DNA from: Paenibacillus harenae DSM 16969
Lineage (GTDB): Bacteria > Bacillota > Bacilli > Paenibacillales > Paenibacillaceae
Assembly: GCF_000422465.1 (NCBI RefSeq)
Contig: NZ_AULV01000016.1
Span: 124,001-188,000, forward strand
Length of the DNA stretch: 64,000 nucleotides
Direction: 5' to 3'
This document shows positions 25,462 through 32,868 of this stretch, piece by piece. A program made the translations under genes and the position numbers. The notes beneath the pieces were generated by a model, which made no database searches, was not told the DNA's origin, and worked only from the letters and a program-made list of their open reading frames with translations. Position 1 is the stretch's first letter, and every line of letters begins with the position of its first letter.

Positions 25462-27489
25462 TCATTTTGTGTTCCTTTTAAAGACTTCCACCTCATACGG
25501 TTCTAACTGCAAAATATTATCAAATCTTCGGCCGGTCAATACGCCTTGCCCCGGTGCGGGAATGGGTACGCGCTGCACAGAAGATGTCGTATTCACATAA
25601 ATCGAATAGTCTCCGACCCGACGCGCAGCTACGCCTTGCGGCGTTTCCGGTCCTTTGTTCATCTGGAGCTCCGTGTAATAATGGGCAAACAATGCTTGCA
25701 TGAGGTCAATATTCGCCGGAACGGCCGCATAGACCGCTTGACCCTTGCCGTAGGAGTTGACGGTTATGGCAGGCAGCTCATTCTCCAAGTCGGTAAATGT
25801 AGCCAAAACCTTCGCCGTGGCAGGCTCCAGAATTTCATAATAAGTAATCGGAATATCCACTACGTGATCGGCAATCTTGATCTTCGGGTTTTCACGCCGA
25901 AGGTTCATTTTTTGTTTCTGAAGTCCGCCTTCATTCGTATCGGTATGATGGTAAATCGGACGTTCGAACGCGTTGGAGCGAATGCCGAATACATCGCTAA
26001 GCCTTCCGGGCATCGTTGTGCCGAATACGCGGTTGTGCTCATCCACTTTGGCGGAGTAAGCCGTCATGATGACCGTTCCGCCTTGCTCTACGAAGCTTCT
26101 GATCGAATTTGCGGATTCTTCATCCATGATGCAGTGGCCGGGAACAAGCAGAAGCTTGTATTCTTTCTCGATTTTGCGAAGATCCACGATATTACAGTCG
26201 ACATTATCTTCGCACAACGTCAGGAAGGTCTGCATCATTTGATCCAGATAGGCGGTTTTGTAATGCCCTCTTTGATTCTGGGACACCTTAAACGATTCGA
26301 AGGAGTAAGCAAGGGCGATTTCCGGTTTGGGCAAATAGGGAAGCTCTAAACCCGTATGTTTCAGCTCCTGCATCTCATAGGCGAATTGACGGAATTCACC
26401 CCATTTTCTTCCGGGTAGTCCGTCGTGATCAAGCAGTCCGAAGATGTACTGCTCTTCGCCGCCTAACATCGCTCTCCATGTCCAAGCGCATACGGCTTCC
26501 GAGCGGAACAGCAAGGATAGGTAAGCGTACATGCGCAGCGCCCCTTTCGGAGGTGCATAGGCTCCATAGGAGCCGGTCTGGAATTCCAGACACCATACCG
26601 GCTGATCCGTCTCTGCGATCCGGTGAATCGTCGTAAAGCATGTCCCGAACAGCGCGTTTCTGTCCTCAGGGTTAACGCCAGGGTAAAATCCGATTCCCGG
26701 TATATCGAAGATTTCCCGATAACCTTTCAAATAGTCAAAACCGAGCACAGGATTTTCTCCCCAGTGGTTTGTCGTTTCCCGTGCATGGGGTGCATAGTTC
26801 CGAACAATCTCGTTTAATCCGCTTAGAAAGGAAAGCTGCTCGTCCGAAAAGAAGCGCCACATATCCAGCATCCTCTCCGGAGCTCCGTTCACATCTCCGG
26901 AAACGGGGAACTCAATATCCTCGAAGCTGTTCAGTTTGCGAGACCATCTTTGAGCAGCCCAAGCCGTATTCAATTGTTCAATGCTGCCGTATTTGGTTCT
27001 CAACCACTGCACGAAGCGCTGGCGAGCTTCGTCCGAGAATGTCGGTATGCCGCTTCCTACCTCGTTGCATAACCCGAACGCATACAAAGCGGGATGGTTG
27101 GCATACCGTTCGGTTAGTACCTTTGCGAATGTGTAGGCAAATTCCTGAAAGACCGGATGACCCACATCTTCATAATATCGATGCACCGCGTACAACCGAT
27201 TCCGGTTTCTGTCGGCGAGCGTGATGGCGGGATATTTCTTGTGGAGCCATGTAGGCGCCGGACGGGTAGCGATGTCAAGAACGACCTTGATCTGCGCCTC
27301 CGCGAATAAGTCCATGACTTCATCGAACCAAGCGAAGGTATAATGGCCTTCCGACGGTTCGAAGCTGTCCCAGCACAAGTGTCCGAGACGTACCAGATTG
27401 AACCCGGCTTCCTTCATCAGCCGGATATCGGTCGGCCAACGCTCGGGAGCCCAATCATGGGGGTGGTAATTTGCTCCAACATAAATCAT
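25462..27489 (-). CDS. GH42 beta-galactosidase
   Basis: 675 residues, minus strand, no signal peptide. The N-terminal TIM barrel begins IYVGANYHPHDWAPERWPTDIRLMKEAGFNLVRLG and carries GLCNEVG, with the acid/base Glu after Asn, and CLEFQTGSYG, with the nucleophile Glu. A flavodoxin-like trimerisation domain (about residue 390-600, including LLLVPGHCIMD and VEQGGTVIMTAYSAKVD) and a small C-terminal beta domain (LEPYEVEVFKR) complete the GH42 layout. The enzyme releases galactose from beta-galactosides, likely galactan side chains of pectin. A decayed GH42 gene lies directly upstream, and an AraC regulator is divergent beyond it. Confidence 0.94.
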   Translation of the reverse strand: MIYVGANYHPHDWAPERWPTDIRLMKEAGFNLVRLGHLCWDSFEPSEGHYTFAWFDEVMDLFAEAQIKVVLDIATRPAPTWLHKKYPAITLADRNRNRLYAVHRYYEDVGHPVFQEFAYTFAKVLTERYANHPALYAFGLCNEVGSGIPTFSDEARQRFVQWLRTKYGSIEQLNTAWAAQRWSRKLNSFEDIEFPVSGDVNGAPERMLDMWRFFSDEQLSFLSGLNEIVRNYAPHARETTNHWGENPVLGFDYLKGYREIFDIPGIGFYPGVNPEDRNALFGTCFTTIHRIAETDQPVWCLEFQTGSYGAYAPPKGALRMYAYLSLLFRSEAVCAWTWRAMLGGEEQYIFGLLDHDGLPGRKWGEFRQFAYEMQELKHTGLELPYLPKPEIALAYSFESFKVSQNQRGHYKTAYLDQMMQTFLTLCEDNVDCNIVDLRKIEKEYKLLLVPGHCIMDEESANSIRSFVEQGGTVIMTAYSAKVDEHNRVFGTTMPGRLSDVFGIRSNAFERPIYHHTDTNEGGLQKQKMNLRRENPKIKIADHVVDIPITYYEILEPATAKVLATFTDLENELPAITVNSYGKGQAVYAAVPANIDLMQALFAHYYTELQMNKGPETPQGVAARRVGDYSIYVNTTSSVQRVPIPAPGQGVLTGRRFDNILQLEPYEVEVFKRNTK

Positions 27490-27519
27490 TTAGATCACCT
27501 TCCGTCAAGTTCTTTTTCC

Positions 27520-27760
27520 TCAGTCCAAAGACAGGACTATTACGCCGTTAGGAACGATGCCGCCTTCCGGCATATCCTCGGTCTCCCTCAGAAGCCGAGC
27601 TTTCTTCTGGTATGATATTTGAATTATTCCAAACGGAGCGTCGCCGCATCGATGCCTGCAAGCTTGAACATGCGCGAATCCTCGTTCCTGGCCGGCTTCA
27701 CCCATTGATCGGGGTAGTATCGCCTCCTTGCCAAATTTTCGGTTTACTGACGTTAATCAT
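27520..27760 (-). pseudogene. Internally deleted GH42 beta-galactosidase remnant
   Basis: On the minus strand an ATG at 27760, with GAGGTGAG upstream, starts MINVSKPKIWQGGD. After a missing T, the next frame continues YYPDQW then EDSRMFKLAGIDAATLRLE, which is the start of a GH42 enzyme. It ends at a stop at 27624. The bases that follow, down to 27520, encode LLRETEDMPEGGIVPNGVIVLSLD, which resembles the closing strand of the GH42 C-terminal domain. So the start and end of the gene survive and about 600 codons between are gone. It lies between the AraC gene and the intact GH42 gene, as if it had been the first gene of that operon. Confidence 0.65.
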
Positions 27761-27878
27761 CTTGTCTCACCTCGTATCCTATGATAAAACTGCATTAGAC
27801 AATCATATTGTATGACCTGCAATTGCTATATCCTATATAAAATAACCGAAAACGGGTATAAAAATATGGAGGATTGCC

Positions 27879-28736
27879 ATGAAGCGCCGCGTAGTTCCCG
27901 TCTCTCAGGCGGAGCTGCTACCCCTGCAGCTGGAAACGATCGGAATGCATACTGAAGAAGAAATAATTGAAAGGCCAAACGGGTATCCGTGCTTCCATTG
28001 GCTTCAGACGAGGGAAGGAGAGGGGGAGCTGTCGGCCAACGGTCAAACATGGAAAATGACGGCATGCTCGGGTGTGCTTCTGACCCCTGGAACACCCCAC
28101 CGGTATGAGCCCAAATGCGGAAACTGGCGCAGCGGTTATATTACGTTTCAAGGGAGCATGGCTGCAAGCTTTGTGCAGAAGCTGGGGTGGAAAGAGGCTG
28201 AACGGTTTCAATGGGAGCCCGGCAACGACCGGATTTCGCAGCAGTTGAATAGCATGCTGAGTTTCTCCGAATCCGGGGGGGATCCGTCGGGGTGGCAAAG
28301 CTCGGTGGAAATGTACCGTTTCCTGACACTGCTTCGGACCGATGCCCGGACGGACAACCGGCCATCCATGTCGAAGCGACTGTCACGCATTCAGAGTCTG
28401 CTGGATTGGCTTGAAACCAGCTTCTCCGACCCGGGGATTGGACTTGCGGAAATGGCAACGCGGCTCGGCATCAGCGAACGGCAGCTGAACGAGAGGTTTC
28501 GGGAGCTGTTCGGCCAGACGGCATACGCATATCTGATTCAGCTGCGGCTTCATAAGGCGAAGGAATGGCTTCCATCCCGGCCGGATTTGACCATACGCCG
28601 CATCGGGGAGGCCGTTGGCTTTCGAGACGCCAGCCATTTCGTCGCCACATTCCGCCAGAAGGAAGGCATGACGCCGAATACGTATCGAAAGTTGTATGGC
28701 GCCGTTGGCACAATGTCGGAGCGGCGGCCGGATTAA
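27879..28736 (+). CDS. AraC-family regulator of the GH42 locus
   Basis: 285 residues; ATG at 27879 follows GGAGG. The N-terminal half is a cupin-like sugar-sensing domain with CFHWLQTREGEGEL and LLTPGTPHRYEP. The C-terminal 100 residues are a double helix-turn-helix: IGLAEMATRLGISERQLNERFRE and then IRRIGEAVGFRDASHFVATFRQKEGMTPNTYRK. It is divergent from the GH42 remnant and the intact GH42 gene, so it most likely controls that transcript. The permeases at 28990 lie downstream after a 250-base gap and could also be targets. Confidence 0.92.
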   Translation: MKRRVVPVSQAELLPLQLETIGMHTEEEIIERPNGYPCFHWLQTREGEGELSANGQTWKMTACSGVLLTPGTPHRYEPKCGNWRSGYITFQGSMAASFVQKLGWKEAERFQWEPGNDRISQQLNSMLSFSESGGDPSGWQSSVEMYRFLTLLRTDARTDNRPSMSKRLSRIQSLLDWLETSFSDPGIGLAEMATRLGISERQLNERFRELFGQTAYAYLIQLRLHKAKEWLPSRPDLTIRRIGEAVGFRDASHFVATFRQKEGMTPNTYRKLYGAVGTMSERRPD

Positions 28737-28989
28737 CGGGCTAATAGGTCCAAACGACCGATAAATCCGTTGAAGAAGATGCAATCTCTAACCGCGTTGT
28801 GTAACAAAAGCATTCGAATCCTATTCGGCATATTGCGCCGTAAATGAACTCAGCTCTTCCCAATACCCTCGGTCCGCTACTGCTAAATATCAAACATCTT
28901 ATCAAATTGATATAAATCTAATCGTTGTTACGTATCCCTTCGTCTGATCCGTAAGTAGAATAAAGATACAGACAAGGAGGGGGCGCATA

Positions 28990-29883
28990 ATGTTCGCAAG
29001 GATGTATAAATATCGCTGGCAGTATCTCATGATTTTGCCGGCGGTTGTATTGCTTTTTCTGTTCAATTATGTCCCGATGGCAGGCATCCAGATCGCGTTC
29101 AAGGACTTTGCGATCGGTTCTTCTATTTGGGGAAGTCACTGGGTTGGTCTGGACAATTTCTCTTTCGTCCATGATCCGCAATTCTGGAAAGTGGTTCAAA
29201 ACACCCTGTATATTTCGGTTTTGAAATTCGTTTTTGGTTTTCCGGCGCCCATTTTTCTCGCGTTAATGATTAATGAGGTTACGCACCCGGTCTTTAAGCG
29301 GTTCGTACAGTCAGTCAGTTACTTGCCGCACTTTTTCTCCTGGATCGTGGTGGCCTATATCCTTCAATCCTTTCTAACTTTAGATGGCGGACTTGTAAAC
29401 GATTTCATAGGAAAGCTGGGGGGAGAGCCCATCTTCTTCCTGGGCTCCACGGATTGGTTCCGTCCCATGATTGTTTCGAGCGGATTGTGGAAAGAGGTCG
29501 GCTGGAACACCATCCTCTACCTGGCGGCGATCTCCACGATCGATCCGCAGCTTTACGAAGCCGCGAAAGTCGAAGGTGCGGGTAAAATTGCGCAGATACG
29601 CCACATTACGGTGCCGGGCATCATGCCAACCATATCGATTGTTCTGATTCTAAGCATTCCAAGCCTGATCAGTGTGGGAATGGATCAAATCTATCCGATG
29701 ATGAATTCGGCGAATCAGGAGGTAGCGGACGTTCTCGATACTTATGTGCTTCGCAATGGGCTCCAACAAGGCTACTTCGGCATGGCCACCGCCGTCGGTT
29801 TGGTGTCCTCGGTCATTGGTCTACTTCTGGTCGTGACGACGAATACGATCTCCAAGAAAATCAACGGAGAGGGGCTGTGGTGA
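28990..29883 (+). CDS. Sugar ABC transporter permease, LplB type
   Basis: 297 residues, ATG at 28990 after AAGGAGGGGGC. The first transmembrane segment ends in the LplB signature FNYVPMAGIQIAFKDF; the EAA loop reads EAAKVEGAGKIAQIRHITVP. About six membrane helices, and the C terminus closes TISKKINGEGLW as usual. The partner permease follows 3 bases later but is truncated, and no solute-binding protein remains. This importer is therefore probably non-functional unless it borrows a subunit. Confidence 0.92.
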   Translation: MFARMYKYRWQYLMILPAVVLLFLFNYVPMAGIQIAFKDFAIGSSIWGSHWVGLDNFSFVHDPQFWKVVQNTLYISVLKFVFGFPAPIFLALMINEVTHPVFKRFVQSVSYLPHFFSWIVVAYILQSFLTLDGGLVNDFIGKLGGEPIFFLGSTDWFRPMIVSSGLWKEVGWNTILYLAAISTIDPQLYEAAKVEGAGKIAQIRHITVPGIMPTISIVLILSIPSLISVGMDQIYPMMNSANQEVADVLDTYVLRNGLQQGYFGMATAVGLVSSVIGLLLVVTTNTISKKINGEGLW

Positions 29884-29886
29884 CAG

Positions 29887-30630
29887 ATGAAAGCGACTGC
29901 GCTTGAACGGGTGGGACAAGGTCTTATCGTTGTCCTGATGGTACTGATGTGTATTTCGATTCTTTACCCATTTCTGTATATGCTGGCGATCTCGCTCAAT
30001 ACCGGCACGGATGCCGCAAGAGGCGGCGTATATCTCTGGCCGCGTTCGTTCACTTGGATCAATTACGAAATCGTTCTGGGCAACGAGGTGATCCGTCATG
30101 CTTATCTGGTCACGATCGCAAGAACGGTTGTCGGCACGTTCGGTGGGCTTGCCGTCACGCTTGCGGCCGCATACGGGTTATCGTATAAGCGGCTTCCGCT
30201 TCGAAAAGGCATTCTAACCTATGTCCTCATCACCATGCTGTTCAATGGCGGATTGGTCCCCTTCTATATTCAACTGGTTAAGTTGGGACTGGCCAATACC
30301 TTCTGGGTTTTTATCATCCCCGGTCTATTCTCGGCCTGGAATATGTTCGTCATGCTGAAATTTATACACGGCATTCCCGAAGCGCTGATCGAATCCGCCG
30401 AGCTGGACGGCGCAGGCCCGCTAAGGATCCTGCTTCAAATTATCGTACCGCTTTCGAAACCGATGCTTGCCGCACTCGGACTCTTTACGGCCGTGGGTCA
30501 TTGGAACGACTGGTTCTCCGGCGCCTTTTTCGTCACCGACCAGAAATTGATCCCGGTCCAGACTTTCCTGCAACAGTTGCTGACCGCTCAAGACATTATA
30601 AGACAGACCGTCAGCTGCGTTCCATGCTGA
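29887..30630 (+). pseudogene. Truncated YtcP-type sugar permease
   Basis: The first 235 or so residues are a normal YtcP/LplC permease, with the EAA loop ESAELDGAGPLRILLQIIVP and the HWNDWFSGAFFV segment. After LLTAQDI (about 30595) the family sequence ends. About ten unrelated residues follow and the frame stops at 30630. Intact relatives here, such as 36783-37664, run 60-70 residues further through the last membrane helix to GSVKG. From 30600 the DNA belongs to an ABC exporter gene in another frame, so the end was lost in a deletion joining two loci. Confidence 0.85.
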
Positions 30631-30827
30631 AGCAAGAAACATCCGGCACTACCAATCTCATTGTGGGACAGCGAATCGGAACGATCAAGGATGCCGATCT
30701 CATCCTCGTTCTCGACGAAGGCAAGATCGCGGGAAGAGGCACACATCAGGAGCTGCTGCAGACTTGCGAGGTATATCGTCAGATCGCGAACTCTCAGTTA
30801 TCGAAGGAGGAGCTCGAAATTGGCTAA
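30600..30827 (+). pseudogene. C-terminal remnant of an ABC exporter subunit
   Basis: The frame from 30600 reads YKTDRQLRSMLKQE, then TNLIVGQRIGTIKDADLILVLDEGKIAGRGTH, and ends SQLSKEELEIG. This is the last 75 residues of an ABC exporter nucleotide-binding domain, just after the Walker B/D-loop, including the H-loop region, where Gln replaces the usual His (VGQRIGT). Membrane domain, Walker A and signature motif are missing. The stop overlaps the start of the intact exporter half at 30820, as in two-gene heterodimeric exporters. In such pairs a Gln H-loop marks the degenerate site. Confidence 0.82.
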
Positions 30828-32607
30828 ACAACAGACCGCAACCAAACCAAACATCGATTTTAAAGGCACAATGGGCAAGCTGGTCGCGTATTGCAGGCCA
30901 TACGTTCCTCTTATTGCTGCAGCTCTGCTGCTGTCCGTCGTGGGCACGATATTTACGATTATCGGGCCAAGTCAGCTGGAAGACATGACGGATCACATCA
31001 CCGCGGGCTTAATGGGCGAGATCGACATGGACGCGATTAGCCGTATCGGTATTCTGCTTGCCGTCTTGTACGGATTAAGCGTCGTCTTCTCGTACTTCCA
31101 AGGCTACATTATGGCTACGGTAACGCAGAAGGTATCTCGAAGCTTGCGCACGCGCATATCGCAGAAGCTTAATAAGCTTCCGCTCAAATACTTCGATTCC
31201 ACTAGCAACGGCGACGTGCTAAGCCGCGTCACGAACGATATCGATACGATCGGTCAAACGATGAATCAAAGCGTCGGGATGCTTGTGACGTCCGTCACGA
31301 TGCTGGTCGGCTCCTTGGTTATGATGTTCTATACGAACGTATGGATGACGCTGACGGCGATCTTGTCGACGTTTCTGGGATTTGCCTTCATGACCGTGAT
31401 GATCAAAAAATCGCAAACGCATTTCGTCCACCAGCAGGCCAACCTGGGAGCGATGAACGGCCATGTCGAGGAAATCTTCTCGGGCTACGATGTCGTTAAG
31501 GTCTATAATGCGGAGCGGATGGCGAAGGAAAAGTTTAACGAGATCAACGATAAATTATATGACAGCTCATGGAAGTCGCAATTTCTATCCGGCATGACGA
31601 TGCCGCTCATGATGTTCGTCGGAAACTTCGGCTATGTGGCGGTATGTATTGTCGGCGGAGCATTAGCGATGAACGATCACATATCGTTTGGGGTTATCGT
31701 CGCCTTCATGCTCTATGTCAGACTGTTCACGCAGCCAATGGGGCAAATCGCGCAGGCCGCGACAAGTCTGCAATCGACCGCTGCCGCTTCCGCACGCGTA
31801 TTTGAATTTTTGGAAGAGAAAGAGCTTGAGGACGAGAATCATAAATCGAAGATGCTTGAGGACGTTAAAGGACAAGTCGAGTTCCGGAACGTTACGTTCG
31901 GGTATGATCCGAGCAAGCTGATCATCCACGATTTCTCGGCCCGCGCTTTGCCCGGCCAGAAGATCGCCATTGTTGGACCGACGGGTGCGGGGAAGACGAC
32001 GATCGTCAATTTGTTAATGCGATTCTACGAGTTGAACGGCGGAGAAATTGCCATCGATGGCGTTCCGATTCACGAGCTTCCCCGGGAAAACGTTCATGAG
32101 CAGTTCTGTATGGTGCTGCAGGATACGTGGCTGTTCGAGGGGACGATCAAAGAAAATATCATCTTCAACAAGCAAGGCGTTACCGATGACGAAGTGAGGG
32201 ACGTCTGCAAGGCCGTCGGTATTGACCATTTTATCCGGACCTTGACGCATGGCTACGACACCGTATTGAACGAGCAAGTGAACCTTTCCGCAGGGCAGAA
32301 GCAGCTGATCACGATTGCGAGAGCGCTCATTGCGAACGCCCCGCTGCTTATCCTCGACGAGGCGACGAGCTCCGTCGATACGAGAACGGAGCTCCTCATA
32401 CAGGAAGCGATGGACCGACTGATGGCGGGACGAACCTCGTTTGTTATCGCTCACAGGCTGTCCACGATCAAGAATGCCGACATGATTCTCGTCATGAAGG
32501 ACGGCGACATTATCGAGAGCGGCAATCATCGGGAACTGCTTGCGGCGAACGGCTTCTACGCCGAATTGTACAACAGCCAGTTCGAGACTGCGGAAGCGGT
32601 TATATAG
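30820..32607 (+). CDS. ABC exporter half (MsbA/YfiB-like multidrug type)
   Basis: The TTG at 30820 is chosen because AAGGAGGAG lies at 30804-30812 and the frame starts MAKQQTA. It gives 595 residues. Six membrane helices occupy about residues 25-330; the ATPase domain has Walker A GPTGAGKTT, the Q-loop region VLQDTWLFEG, signature NLSAGQK, Walker B LLILDEATSSVD and H-loop IAHRLST. It would normally dimerise with the subunit encoded just upstream, now a 75-residue stub, so it must act as a homodimer or be silent. Its start overlaps the stub's stop by 8 bases. It exports drugs, lipids or peptides in general; substrate unknown. Confidence 0.93.
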   Translation: MAKQQTATKPNIDFKGTMGKLVAYCRPYVPLIAAALLLSVVGTIFTIIGPSQLEDMTDHITAGLMGEIDMDAISRIGILLAVLYGLSVVFSYFQGYIMATVTQKVSRSLRTRISQKLNKLPLKYFDSTSNGDVLSRVTNDIDTIGQTMNQSVGMLVTSVTMLVGSLVMMFYTNVWMTLTAILSTFLGFAFMTVMIKKSQTHFVHQQANLGAMNGHVEEIFSGYDVVKVYNAERMAKEKFNEINDKLYDSSWKSQFLSGMTMPLMMFVGNFGYVAVCIVGGALAMNDHISFGVIVAFMLYVRLFTQPMGQIAQAATSLQSTAAASARVFEFLEEKELEDENHKSKMLEDVKGQVEFRNVTFGYDPSKLIIHDFSARALPGQKIAIVGPTGAGKTTIVNLLMRFYELNGGEIAIDGVPIHELPRENVHEQFCMVLQDTWLFEGTIKENIIFNKQGVTDDEVRDVCKAVGIDHFIRTLTHGYDTVLNEQVNLSAGQKQLITIARALIANAPLLILDEATSSVDTRTELLIQEAMDRLMAGRTSFVIAHRLSTIKNADMILVMKDGDIIESGNHRELLAANGFYAELYNSQFETAEAVI

Positions 32608-32644
32608 CGGAGAACTATACGTGTGAAACACATTTAGACAAGTT

Positions 32645-32685
32645 AGAGGCTGGACCGATCAGATAGCGGTCTGGCTTCTTTTTTT
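32645..32685 (+). terminator. Terminator after the ABC exporter gene
   Basis: 13-base arms (32645-32657 and 32667-32679) pair throughout with three G-T pairs, followed by TTCTTTTTTT. Confidence 0.8.
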
Positions 32686-32868
32686 AGAGCGAGTTAGCGG
32701 GTGCGGAAAAGTATATGCAACTTAAACAACTTAATATTGGATTTTTGTCTATCTGTGAAAATGCGACATCTTCTACTCTCCATTTGTCGTCTTTGTACAT
32801 AACATACCGCCGTCTGTATTTATATGATTATTTCTATAGACTGGCACTAGCAGATTGGGAGGAACAAG

